Source: CAYMWF01 sp964394085 [NCBI: uncultured Gemmatimonadota bacterium] (GTDB lineage Bacteria; GCA-2686955; CAYMWF01). Taken from it: a stretch of 29,089 bases of DNA. The stretch covers positions 39,886 to 68,974 of the forward strand of contig CAYMWF010000028.1 of assembly GCA_964394085.1 (NCBI GenBank). The letters are read 5' to 3'. Shown in pieces: positions 15,995 to 25,900 of this stretch (its first letter is position 1; each line of letters starts with the position of its first letter). The notes below the pieces were generated by a model, which saw nothing but the letters and a program-made list of their open reading frames with translations, had not been told where the DNA came from and searched no databases. The position numbers were made by a program, and so were the translations under genes.

Positions 15995-18900
15995 ATGAAA
16001 TCGATCACCTCGCTCTGGCTGCTTGTTTGTCTCCCTTTTTACGTTTCCGCCGCAGTTATTAACGTACCGGATGAATACGATACTATCCAGGCGGGGATCG
16101 ATGCCGCGGATACGGGCGATACGGTTCTTGTGGCTCCCGGCACGTACATGGGTGAGGGGAATAAAAATCTGCTGTGTAATTCCGGCGAGGCAATCGTCCT
16201 TATTTCCGAAGGCGGACCTGAGGTAACGGCAATAGACTGCGAAAATGACGGGACTGGCATTGCTTTCGAAAATGGAGAAGGAGAGGACACCATTTTCGCA
16301 GGATTCACCATCGAGAATGGATTCGACGAAACCGGCGGAGGAATCTTCTGCTACGAAACCGCACCCACGATAGAGAATTGTATCATCACCGGAAACGATC
16401 CTCACGGTATCCAGACCAGGTGGGGATCCGGCAGCACATATATCTCAGAGTGCATTATAAGCGGCAATGCAAAACGCGGACTGATGATCGATTCGGATGT
16501 ATTGATCTATGATTGCACGATAAGCGGGAATAATCGGGGAGGCGTTTACATCGTTGGTTCAAGCCCTATCGACATAATAGGGTGCGAAATTATCGATAAC
16601 AACGGAACCTCCGGGGGAGGGATATTTGTTAGAGGGCACGGGGGACGGGTCAGCGACAGTGTCATTACCGGAAATCATGTTTCCTACATGGGGGGAGGTG
16701 TAGGCGTCGGGTGGCTCGGGGGAATTTCTATCAAGGATTGCGTAATCAGCGGCAACTCCTCGATCCTGGGCGGGGGGATAGGGGCTTCGTATTCAAACAG
16801 CACCTATGTATACAATACAGTGGTTTCGGATAATTTCGCCGCTGAAGGCGGCGGTATATATCGTGGGGCAAACAGCATCGTCAATATCAGACACGCGACA
16901 ATAATCGATAACGAGGCGACGGAATCGGGCGGCGGCGTTTCCTCTGTAGGGTCTTCGTATGCAGCCAGCACGCTTGTCTGTAACACGGTTATTCCAGGTA
17001 ATGCGGCGTATGAATGCTGGGGAGACGAATTTAATCGGTGTGAAAGTAACCTTCCGGTTGAGAATTCTATTTTACTCGAAGGAGTAGCGTCGGAAGCGGG
17101 CGACAATGTGTTTGCGCGTATTTTCCCTGCCTCTCTTAACGCTATGCCCTCCTTAGCTAAAATGACCGGTTCAATCGTGTGGGGGAATATGCCCGACAAT
17201 GTTGCAGGCGACTGGAGAATCACGTATTCCGATATACAGGGAGGGCACCCGGGAGAAGGCAACATAGATGAAGATCCTCTGTTCGAATACGCCGGTGATT
17301 ACCATATCCCGTGGAGTTCACCCTGTGTAGATACGAGCATCGATCTCGGACTGTACAGAGATCTGGATGGCGACCCCAGGCCGCTCGGAGGCGGGTTCGA
17401 TATGGGTGCTGATGAGGCCAATCCACAGGGGCCGGCAGTATGGGTTTCCCCGACATTCTTAGATGTAATGGCAATAATCGATGACCAGGTACCCGAAGAC
17501 ACGCTTATTATTGTGAACGGCGGCAGCGATACCCTTACCTATTCCGCCTGGCCCGACACCGGCTCCTGGCTCACCCTGGCCGGAGAAACCGCCGGCGCTC
17601 CTGGAGCTGGCGATACGACCATGATTTTTCTGCAGTACGATATTTCGGATCTGGACCTGGGCAGTACAAGTTTCGATACCGTTACCGTAGGCAGTGACGA
17701 TCCCTTCAACCCGGAGATTCAGATTCCTGTTCAAATCCATATCACAGCCCTGGAGCTTCGTGTTCCTGAGGACTACGGTACCATTCAGGCAGCCATCGAC
17801 GCTGCGGTCCTGGACGGTGCGGTTGTCCTCGTCGCCGAAGGAACATATACCGCCGCGGGGAACAAGAATCTCAATCTCCGGGGTAAGGCGATAACCGTGA
17901 GTGCGGACTCGGCGTCGGCTCCCGGACAGACAATAATCGACTGCGAAAATGACGGGAGAGGGTTTTACATTCATAGAAACGAGTCAATGGATGCTGTCAT
18001 TGACGGCTTTACGATAAAAAATGGGAATACCGACCTGGGTGGCGGAATGCTCATCGGCAATAATTCTTCTCCTTCCGTCCGTAACTGCTTTTTTGAAGAC
18101 AACTATGCCTCCATCGAAGGCGGGGGCCTGTATTGTTTCGGTTCGGCGCCGGTAATCGAGGCATGCGTGTTTTCCGCCAACGAGGCGGAAAATGGGGGCG
18201 GATTGACCATAACGCAGAATTGGGGCGAGGTTGCCGTTCATGGCTGCCTGATTGAAAACAACGTAGCCGCCGATAAAGGAGGCGGGTTGAAGCTGTTCTC
18301 GAAATACCTCCTTACTAATTGCGTGATTGCGGGGAACACCGCAACGATAGGTGGGGGGATTTACGAGAGCTGTGCTTCATTGAGTACAAACTGCACGATA
18401 ACGGCAAACCATGCCTCCTCTGAAGGAGGCGGTATTTACAGGGAGTACGGCGGCAACCGGCAGATGGAGGTGGAGAATTCGATTATATGGAATAACTCCC
18501 CTGATCAAGTGGCTGGTGATTGGGACCATCTATCGATAACTTCATCCGACATACAGGATGGCTATCCGGGAACGGGCAACATCGATCTTGATCCTCTATT
18601 CGTCTCGCCCGGAGAGAATGACTACCACCTGCTGTGGAACTCGCCCTGCATCGACGCCGGAACCGATGCCGGTGTATACATTGATTATGACGGCGATCCC
18701 AGGCCCATGGGTGCGGGTTTTGATATGGGATACGACGAATTTTACCGCGATGGTGTCTGGTTTGCCATTTGCCCGTCATTTTTCGAGCCGTACTGCGTTT
18801 ATCCGGAGCTCGCCGTTAACGAAGACACCCTGTTAATCGTCAGCGGGGGCACGGAAGATCTTACCTACACGATAACTCCCGGGATCGAGCCGTGGCTTTC

Positions 18901-19408
18901 AATAGCGGGTGATCTTGATGGAACTCTCGCTCCCGGTGACAGCGCGAGTGTAAATCTCACTTACAGTCTTGCAGACATGGTGCCGGGCTCGTATACCGAT
19001 ACACTTATTGCCGTCAGCAATGATCCGCTTCGACCTGAAGTGATAATCCCCGTGATGCTTGAGATCGATCCGCCGATATTGGTCGATGTGTCATGCGACA
19101 ACCCATACGTAATGGCCGGTGAAGATCTGCAATTCAGAGTTTCCTTATCGAATCTGCTCAGCCAGGAGAAGCAATTTCAGGCATGGCTCGATGTTTATCT
19201 GGATACCGGCGAGCCGTACGCCCATAATCCGGTGGACGGGCCCGAGTGGATCACCCTCGAGGGCGGTCAGGTTCTCGGAGGCCCATACAGGTTGTCCATC
19301 TTCCCGGGAGCTCCTCCCGGAGGTCCGTACAGCCTGTGCCTGACAGCCGGCGGTTTTCCAACTCTCATCTCGGACGAAGCCTGCTTCGACTTCTACATCG
19401 AAGAATGA
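15995..19408 (+). CDS. Secreted double right-handed beta-helix protein 2 (paralogue of protein 1)
   Basis: This 1137-residue tandem paralogue has the same plan: signal peptide (1-20, ending VSA), helix 1 (about 20-480), BACON-like module (482-588), helix 2 (588-920), second module (920-1028) and the shared terminal domain (1028-1137). AAGGA precedes the ATG. It is longer than protein 1 mainly because helix 1 has an extra stretch (about residues 320-390, bases 16957-17160). That stretch resembles a coil of protein 1 but has lost its GGGI motif. Base composition is closer to the neighbours than in gene 1. The two copies may present different ligand surfaces. No catalytic residues can be assigned. 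Loss of hydrophobic ladder residues in the extra coil may mean it loops out. Confidence 0.9.
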   Translation: MKSITSLWLLVCLPFYVSAAVINVPDEYDTIQAGIDAADTGDTVLVAPGTYMGEGNKNLLCNSGEAIVLISEGGPEVTAIDCENDGTGIAFENGEGEDTIFAGFTIENGFDETGGGIFCYETAPTIENCIITGNDPHGIQTRWGSGSTYISECIISGNAKRGLMIDSDVLIYDCTISGNNRGGVYIVGSSPIDIIGCEIIDNNGTSGGGIFVRGHGGRVSDSVITGNHVSYMGGGVGVGWLGGISIKDCVISGNSSILGGGIGASYSNSTYVYNTVVSDNFAAEGGGIYRGANSIVNIRHATIIDNEATESGGGVSSVGSSYAASTLVCNTVIPGNAAYECWGDEFNRCESNLPVENSILLEGVASEAGDNVFARIFPASLNAMPSLAKMTGSIVWGNMPDNVAGDWRITYSDIQGGHPGEGNIDEDPLFEYAGDYHIPWSSPCVDTSIDLGLYRDLDGDPRPLGGGFDMGADEANPQGPAVWVSPTFLDVMAIIDDQVPEDTLIIVNGGSDTLTYSAWPDTGSWLTLAGETAGAPGAGDTTMIFLQYDISDLDLGSTSFDTVTVGSDDPFNPEIQIPVQIHITALELRVPEDYGTIQAAIDAAVLDGAVVLVAEGTYTAAGNKNLNLRGKAITVSADSASAPGQTIIDCENDGRGFYIHRNESMDAVIDGFTIKNGNTDLGGGMLIGNNSSPSVRNCFFEDNYASIEGGGLYCFGSAPVIEACVFSANEAENGGGLTITQNWGEVAVHGCLIENNVAADKGGGLKLFSKYLLTNCVIAGNTATIGGGIYESCASLSTNCTITANHASSEGGGIYREYGGNRQMEVENSIIWNNSPDQVAGDWDHLSITSSDIQDGYPGTGNIDLDPLFVSPGENDYHLLWNSPCIDAGTDAGVYIDYDGDPRPMGAGFDMGYDEFYRDGVWFAICPSFFEPYCVYPELAVNEDTLLIVSGGTEDLTYTITPGIEPWLSIAGDLDGTLAPGDSASVNLTYSLADMVPGSYTDTLIAVSNDPLRPEVIIPVMLEIDPPILVDVSCDNPYVMAGEDLQFRVSLSNLLSQEKQFQAWLDVYLDTGEPYAHNPVDGPEWITLEGGQVLGGPYRLSIFPGAPPGGPYSLCLTAGGFPTLISDEACFDFYIEE

Positions 19409-19458
19409 TTTTGGGATGATCGGATAACACGGACCCGCCCCAAGAGAGAGCCGTAGTT

Positions 19459-20664
19459 ATGAATAGCCTCAGGATTTTCGCCGCAACCGCAACAACTCTG
19501 GTGTTACTTGGTTTGTCGAACACTCAGGCTGTCACCATCATCGTGGACGGCGACGGCGGGGGTGATTTCCTGACGATTCAGGAGGGGATCGCTGCTGCGT
19601 CGGATGGCGACAGCGTGCTGGCGGCTCCGGGAATCTATCGTGAATCGATCGACTTTCGAGACAAGGGGATTGTCGTAAAGAGCATCGAGGGGCCGGAAAC
19701 CACCATTATCGACGGGGAGGACTGGTCGGCGGAAGTGGTAATTCTGGCGGCAATCGAGAACGGGAACACCGCCCTCTGTGATTTTACGATTCAGAAGGGG
19801 ATGATCGGTGTTTACATCTTCGGTGGTTTCGGTACCCCCCTGATTTCAGGCAATATCATCAAGGATAACAATAACGCCATACTGGCCTTGGGAACAATGA
19901 GCATGTCGCCGAGAATCTGCAATAATCAAATTGTTGAGAACCATGGCGACTGGTCGACCCTCAACTTTTACTTTTCGACACCCTTTATGGCGAATAATTT
20001 AATAGCCGACAACTGGAGTTCATCCCACGAGGGCACGATTTGCCTCTGGTATATCCCCACCTCAGGAGGTGATTCAGCAACAACCCGATCAGATACCGAA
20101 TATGTTGGAGCTTTAGTAAACAACATAATTTCAAACAACGGATTTAGAGATGCTGTATGTGTCTGGGCGGGGGACGAGTTCTACAAACTCTATTTCATAA
20201 ACAACCTGATTTACAGTAATGCCGAGAATGGCATGATTATCGGTTACAATACAATTAGCATGAATAACACTGTAATACTCAATGGCCAAACAGGAATTTC
20301 AAGCGGTGGCGGTAGAGATGGGCTCATTATTAACAATATCATTGCCTGCAATGACAGGTATGGCTTAAAAAATTCAAGTCTGCATAAGTTTAATGACGTA
20401 TGGAACAATGGAATAGCGGATTATTATCAGTGTTCTCCGGGCCCTGGCGATATTTCTGAAGATCCGCTGTTCAAAGACCCCGATAACGAAAATTTCCACT
20501 TGATGCCTGACTCCCCATGTATTGATGCCGGCACACCTACATTTATCAATTTCGATTTCGACATGGATCGCCGCCCATCGGGAGAAGGATTCGATATGGG
20601 TGCAGACGAATGGATCTCACCTTTCGGACCACATGTCAGGCCGGTTGAGTTACCCGCGAAATAA
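19459..20664 (+). CDS. Secreted single-domain beta-helix protein 3
   Basis: This 401-residue protein has a signal peptide (about 1-24, ending NTQA) and one beta-helix domain. The domain opens GGGDFLTIQEGIAAA / GDSVLAAPGIY and closes SPCIDAG...RRPSGEGFDMGADE, like each helix of the two upstream proteins. It has no Ig module and no terminal domain, so it may be released or held by another route. Coils follow the INNIIxxN pattern. It lies 50 bases after gene 2 without a visible promoter or terminator, so it is probably co-transcribed with gene 2. AGAGAG about ten bases before the ATG is a weak ribosome site. Divergence from the helices of genes 1 and 2 suggests an older relationship than their tandem duplication. 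Confidence 0.88.
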   Translation: MNSLRIFAATATTLVLLGLSNTQAVTIIVDGDGGGDFLTIQEGIAAASDGDSVLAAPGIYRESIDFRDKGIVVKSIEGPETTIIDGEDWSAEVVILAAIENGNTALCDFTIQKGMIGVYIFGGFGTPLISGNIIKDNNNAILALGTMSMSPRICNNQIVENHGDWSTLNFYFSTPFMANNLIADNWSSSHEGTICLWYIPTSGGDSATTRSDTEYVGALVNNIISNNGFRDAVCVWAGDEFYKLYFINNLIYSNAENGMIIGYNTISMNNTVILNGQTGISSGGGRDGLIINNIIACNDRYGLKNSSLHKFNDVWNNGIADYYQCSPGPGDISEDPLFKDPDNENFHLMPDSPCIDAGTPTFINFDFDMDRRPSGEGFDMGADEWISPFGPHVRPVELPAK

Positions 20665-20796
20665 TAGAAACTCGAATTACCATTTTCAGACATGTATGGA
20701 TATCCATTTGGAATGGTCCGATACGCAACCCTGAAAGTCAGGCCAGGTTATAATCGATTCCGCCTGGGATTATATTCTTCCTGCTTCCATCGTCAC

Positions 20797-20847
20797 GAAG
20801 ATGATAAGGAAGCGCCTTCCCGCCCTGAGAAGCACGCTGCGTCATCC
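20797..20847 (+). repeat. R element copy 4, with inverted arm forming a large hairpin
   Basis: Bases 20806-20825 and 20851-20870 are reverse complements in 19 of 20 positions, with a 25-base loop (20826-20850). The right arm and its flank (to 20875) look like the start of a minus-orientation R copy, so two R elements appear to meet tail to tail. The structure is 140 bases after beta-helix gene 3. There is no T-run, so it is not a standard terminator, but it could protect mRNA 3' ends. Confidence 0.75.
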
Positions 20848-20942
20848 GCCGGGCGGGAAGGCGCTCCCTTATCCACCGGCTGACGCATCCAGGTTCGGGG
20901 AATAAGAATCCCGGGCGATGCCCCCGGTCCCGGGAGAAATCT

Positions 20943-21011
20943 TTTACCATGTGAGAAATTTCCTTAAGGGTGCAGGCTCCGAAGACGAAATTTTCTTCCC
21001 GTGGAGAAAAT
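20943..21011. promoter_or_regulatory. CACGTG-like motif pair upstream of the ATP-grasp unit
   Basis: TTTTACCATGTGAGAAATTT (core 20948-20953) and ATTTTCTTCCCGTGGAGAAAA (core 20998-21003) match sites 1 and 2 of the beta-helix genes in order and orientation. Core spacing is 50 bases here, against 100 and 102 there. The stretch 21012-21197 holds nothing else I can identify, and I see no convincing promoter. Confidence 0.45.
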
Positions 21012-21197
21012 CTTGTGAATCAGAGTCGCCGCGGTAAGAGCCGCCGAAGTAGAAAAAGGGGCTCGAACGCCTCTCATGTCTCTGTCGGCGAACGATACTT
21101 CCGCTGTGCATTCCGCAGCGGGTTCGGGTAACCGGACGGAAGGAACTGATAACGACGCCGGACTCTGCTTGCGTTTTGAAGAGGAGGTGGTATTCTG

Positions 21198-21359
21198 ATG
21201 CCAGCAGGGCGGGTTTTGTCGCGTATCCTGCGGCTCGTCTCGCAGAGCGGGAAGGCGGTGGTTTCAAACCGGTCAAGCCGCACTGCCGGTAAACGACGTT
21301 CCGGTTCAGGCGGTTCCTGTGAATGCAGTTATCAACCAGGTGGCATCCGGGAGAAATAA
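21198..21359 (+). CDS. Possible 53-residue basic leader ORF before the ATP-grasp gene
   Basis: ATG 21198 follows GGAGG with an 11-base gap, a stronger ribosome site than that of the ATP-grasp gene itself. The frame ends at TAA 21357-21359, five bases before ATG 21365, so translation could be coupled. The product is basic and Ser/Gly/Arg-rich with CEC near the end. I know no family for it, and the frame could be chance in GC-rich DNA. A leader peptide or upstream ORF is the best guess. Confidence 0.3.
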   Translation: MPAGRVLSRILRLVSQSGKAVVSNRSSRTAGKRRSGSGGSCECSYQPGGIREK

Positions 21360-21364
21360 GAAAT

Positions 21365-22732
21365 ATGAGCGACATCGTAAACAGATTGAATGACGATTTT
21401 AAGACGATCCTGAACGATATCGAACCGGCGCGGCTGGCCGAGGAGATGAAGGAGTACGAGGAGCGCCTGCGGGAGCGGCGGGCCCTGGCCGGGGCGATTA
21501 CGCTGCCCACTTTCATCAAGCCTTATTTTATTCCCGCCGGCAGGATACCCTATTATCGGAAAGCGGTGGAGACCGTGCTGAGATGCCAGGAGAAGCTGAT
21601 CAACCTCTATTTCACGTCTCCCGAGCACAGGCCGTATTTCGAGCTGCTGGACTCTGAAATCCCGCTGGTCGAGATTCCCTCAAGGCTCCCTCGCCACATC
21701 TATTTTTCCAGGCTCGACGCCATCACTCCCGATCCCGGGCCCGGCGAAACGGACGGCGGCTTCAAGTTCCTCGAATTCAACTGCGACAGTCCGGGCGGCG
21801 CATATTACTCCGATATCCACAACGAGCTCCTCAGGGATCTTACCGTGATGAAGGAGCTCTACCGGCGTTACCGCTTCGTGGAGGAGCTCTATCGTCCCCG
21901 GGTTCTCGACAGCCTCCTTTCCGCCTGGAAGGGCGCCGGCAGGACCGGGAAGCCAAGGATCGCCGTGATGGGCAACCCGGATGTTACGAATGTCGAGGAG
22001 TTCCGCCTCTTCGCCGAATATTTCCAGGAAAAGGGATTTGAAGGCTTCTTCACCGATCCATGGACCCTGGAATACGACGGCACCACCCTCAGCAAGGAGG
22101 GTCGCGGTGTCGACCTGATATATCGACGCGGCGTCCTCAGTGATTACGCGGCCCACCCGTTTGAAGCGAAACCGGTGGTCGATGCGTACAGGGACGGCAA
22201 CGTGATCTTCGCCAACCCGCTCTGCGCCAAGCTCGGCGACAACAAGAGCCTGCTGAGCCTCATGAGCGACGAGCGCTCCGCCCGCCTTTTCACCGATGAA
22301 GAGCGCCTGATCATCGACCGGCACATCACCTGGACCGCCGTTCTTCGAGAAGGGCCGGTAGTCTACCGCGGGGAAGAAGCCGACCTGTTCGAGCTGCTGC
22401 GTTCAAGGCAGGATGATTTTATCATCAAGCCGAACAGCGAGTTCGGAGGAAAGGGCGTGATTATCGGCAGGGATGCCGCAGCGGACGAGTGGGAAGCAGC
22501 CATCGATGCATGGGGGAATACGAGGATGGTGGTGCAGGAGTACGTTCCGATTCCGGAAGCGGAATTCCCGGTCTTTACTCCGGATCTCGTATTCGAAACG
22601 AAAAAGTACAACGTCAACTTCTTCACCTTCGCCGGGGAATACGGCGGCGGATTCGTCCGGACCTCGGATTCGCGGGTAATCAACATCTCGGCGGGCGGAG
22701 CGCTCGTGACCTTCTACCTCGTGGAAGAGTAG
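21365..22732 (+). CDS. Circularly permuted ATP-grasp family protein
   Basis: This 455-residue protein carries FNCDSPGG (residues 137-144), typical of glutathionylspermidine-synthetase-like and circularly permuted ATP-grasp proteins. Next come PLCAKLGDNKSLLSLM, then FIIKPNSEFGGKGVIIG with nucleotide-contacting K355, then VVQEYVPI and a C-terminal KYNVNFFTF / INISAGGALV that would supply Mg/ATP residues. These enzymes ligate a carboxylate to an amine or thiol using ATP. The substrate is unknown; peptide or polyamine conjugation is a family-level inference. I chose ATG 21365 because GGGAG lies 11 bases upstream and conserved-looking sequence begins there; ATG 21323 has no ribosome site and overlaps the small ORF. 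A terminator follows. Confidence 0.85.
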   Translation: MSDIVNRLNDDFKTILNDIEPARLAEEMKEYEERLRERRALAGAITLPTFIKPYFIPAGRIPYYRKAVETVLRCQEKLINLYFTSPEHRPYFELLDSEIPLVEIPSRLPRHIYFSRLDAITPDPGPGETDGGFKFLEFNCDSPGGAYYSDIHNELLRDLTVMKELYRRYRFVEELYRPRVLDSLLSAWKGAGRTGKPRIAVMGNPDVTNVEEFRLFAEYFQEKGFEGFFTDPWTLEYDGTTLSKEGRGVDLIYRRGVLSDYAAHPFEAKPVVDAYRDGNVIFANPLCAKLGDNKSLLSLMSDERSARLFTDEERLIIDRHITWTAVLREGPVVYRGEEADLFELLRSRQDDFIIKPNSEFGGKGVIIGRDAAADEWEAAIDAWGNTRMVVQEYVPIPEAEFPVFTPDLVFETKKYNVNFFTFAGEYGGGFVRTSDSRVINISAGGALVTFYLVEE

Positions 22733-22855
22733 CAGGGCCCCGGCAGGAGCCGGTGCGAAGGGCGCGGATGGCGGCGGCGCGGATGCGGATCCGACCGCAA
22801 GGCGCCGATCCCGCCCGGAGGCTCCCTGAAGACCGCGCTTCAAGTCAATAGAAAA

Positions 22856-22882
22856 CCGGCCCGGGTGACGAACCCGGGCCGG
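22856..22882 (-). terminator. Rho-independent terminator for the C25 protease gene
   Basis: The 11-base arms CCGGCCCGGGT and ACCCGGGCCGG are perfect around loop GACGA. Read on the minus strand, TTTTC follows. It lies 39 bases after the protease stop codon. Confidence 0.75.
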
Positions 22883-22892
22883 TCCGGTTTGT

Positions 22893-22922
22893 ACCGGCCT
22901 CCCTTGCGGCCGGTTTCTATTT
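22893..22922 (+). terminator. Rho-independent terminator for the ATP-grasp gene
   Basis: The seven-base arms ACCGGCC (22893-22899) and GGCCGGT (22908-22914) enclose an eight-base loop and run into TTTCTATTT on the plus strand. With the hairpin at 22856 it makes a back-to-back pair between convergent genes. Confidence 0.6.
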
Positions 22923-25900
22923 CAGTCTGTAATCTCGAGGTCGAAAGAATCTGTGTCCCACACGGTGCCGGGGTAATCCCCGAGCAGTCCTTCGTAGCCG
23001 TAAACGCCGGTCGGCGCCGCCATCGGTATTACGAATGTCTGGTAGGAGGTGATCGTTCCGCCCGATGCCAGGGTGACGGAGACGGGACCCAGGTGCGGAT
23101 TGCCGCTGTAGGGGTCTCCGCCGGGCATGGTGACTTCCGTCCAGACATCGAAGGTCTTGGATTCACCCGACCCGTTGTGGATATCGAAGGTGATACCCAT
23201 GGTTTCACCCTTCGCGATGACGGTCGTGTCGGGGGTCAGCGTGATGCTGACCGCACCTGCTCCCATCACCATCACGTCGTCGATGTACCAGCCCTCCTCG
23301 GTCACGTAACCGTCCGTCCCGAAGCGGAACCTGATATTGACGGCGCCCGAGTAGGCCCCGAGCTGGAATGTCTCCTGCTGCCAGGTGTATGAACCCGAGA
23401 AGCAGGGAGTGTTCGGCTCGAACGGGCTCGCCGGATTGTCGGTGATTCTATACGGATAGCCGCCGTCCGGAGTGATCTGCGTCCAGGAGGCTCCTCCGTT
23501 TGTGGATATCTCGACGATGGCGCCGTCCCAGGCATAAATGCCCGAGTCGAGCTCAGCGTCGATCCAGTGCCAGAACGTCAGGACGGCGTTGGCCGGAAGT
23601 ACGATTTCAGGCGTAACAAGGCCGCCGTCGGCGTAATTGGCATAATCGCCGCTTCCCGTAGAGCCGCACTTCCAGCTGTGCGAGGCGCTGTAGGCGCGCT
23701 GCGTGCTCATGTGCCACTCATCCACATAACCGCCTGTGACGGCGTAGTGGGTCCAGTCGCCCTCGCCCGATTCCATGTCGTCGATGAACCCGGCATCCAT
23801 GATCAGCAGGTCGAAAATCAGAGTTTCGTCGAACCAGTCGCCCGTCAGCTGCAGCGTAAGAGCCGCGGTGTGCGGACTGGGGCAGCTTCCGTCGATTTCG
23901 ACCTCGAACACCGGAGTGTTCTCGGCGGACCCTCCCGGAGCGATGTCGGGGAATGTCGCTGATGTCTGCGTCAACGTTACATAAGGATCGCTCTCCAGGA
24001 GTTCGGCCCCTATACCGGTGGCCGATGCGCTTCCATCGTTGTCGAGTGTGAAAGTCAGGGTTCCGACTTCGCCGGGTTCGAACACGCCGTTGCCGTTGCC
24101 GCCGGGAACGGGATCGAAGATTTCGTAATCACCGATTGTCAGCGCCGGCGCCGCGATAAGCAGGTTGAATCCGGATTCCCAGCTTTCATCGCTCGTATCG
24201 GTAATATGAAGATTGCATGACACGGCGTGTCCGTCGTGGCACTCGCGGTCGATTTCTATTCCGAAATCATCGGCGCTCCAGACCGAAGCTCCCGCGGCGA
24301 TGTCGCCGAAGGTCTCGCTGCCGTCCGTGAGGGTTGCATATGCATCATCGATGGTCATGACCGCGGTGACGCCGTATGCATCGTCGGCTCCCCAGTTCCT
24401 GAGCTCCACCGGCAGCTCCAGCGTCTCGCCGCAGCCCGCGATTCCGTCGCCGTCTCCGTACGACTCGCCGGTCGCGTCGTCATCCACCAGATGATCGTAG
24501 TAAGATATGTAAGCTCCCTCCGAGATAGGCTGGACCGGCCCGGTATAGTGGTAGTAATTATGCGCAGTAACCGAAACGGTGATGATATCCGCGCTTTCCA
24601 CGAGCAGTGAAAGCGTCACGGAACCTGCCGCGTTGGTGTAGCCTCTCTCGAACAAGCCGCCGTCCTGGGTGGCGGCGACCAGAGCTCCCTCGATCGGCAT
24701 CCCTCCGTCGGTCACGGTCACGGTGAAATCGCTGAGTCCGATCGGGACCGTCGCCGGATGACTCACGTCGGGGTCGACGGGGATATCCGTCCACATGTCG
24801 AGTTCGGGATCTCCCAGCAGACCGAGTTCGTAGTGGCAGAACCGGTTTGCGCCCAGATTTATGAACGGGATGTTGTCAATCCGGGAATCCGCTTCGGTCT
24901 CGCCTATATGAAACAGATCCTCGCCGAAGATGCCGTCGACGAACTGCCTGTCATAGTACTGGGATGAACCGTCGGTATTATAGAGGTTGCCCCAGCCGTA
25001 GCGCGAGTTCCCGATGAAGCAGACGGCGGCGTTGTTGTCGACCGTATACACCTCGGAGAAGGCATCGCCGGTATAGCCTCCCCCTGTTGTCCTGTTGTCC
25101 CATGAGTTGCAGTAGCAGCCCTGGGTGTAATGGATGAAGAAGGATTCGTTGATACCGTCGTTCGTGAAAGAACCGATATCCGAATTATAGAGCTTCATAT
25201 CATAGTCGTTGGTCGCATGGCCGAGATGGTGGACCATGTTAACTCCGTTGTTGAGCTTGTTTATGAGCGTGGTCGTGCTCCAGTAACCCTCCATGTCGTA
25301 CAGGTGGTCAACGGTGAAAATCCCGGGTTCGAAACCTGCCGTGGTGTAACCCCAGTTGCTGCTTCCGAGCCTCAGCTCCTCCATGTATTCGCCGCCCCAG
25401 ACCAACCATCCAAGGTCTTCACCGAGGAGCAGCGCATCGAGGATGTCTGCAACCACGGGGGCCGACTGATACATTATCTGTTTCTGGATGAAATTCTGGG
25501 CTTCGTTGTGCGAGTCGATTGCCGCCCGGCCGATGAACAGTTCGGGTGCGAGGTCGGCTTCTGACGGCTCTCCCCACCTCGAATCGTTGTCCACGTTCCA
25601 GTCGGGACCGGAGCCCGATCCGTTCCTGTCGAGCCCGGCGAAGTACAGGTCGCCCGCGATGTCGTCGTCAGGGTACGAACCTTGTACATCGGCGTAAAGG
25701 CCGCGATGGGGAAGAAGCTCGTCGTCACCGCCGAAGAGCACATAGGACGTTCCGTATCCGGTGTAGGCGTCCTTCAGGAACTTCCGGATTTCGTCTTGAT
25801 CGTCGACCCCGGTATATGACGCGAGGATGTCGCTTTTCAGCACCACCGCTGCTTTTACCCCGCGGGAGTTCTTGAAATCGGCCAGAACCTGGAAATCGGA

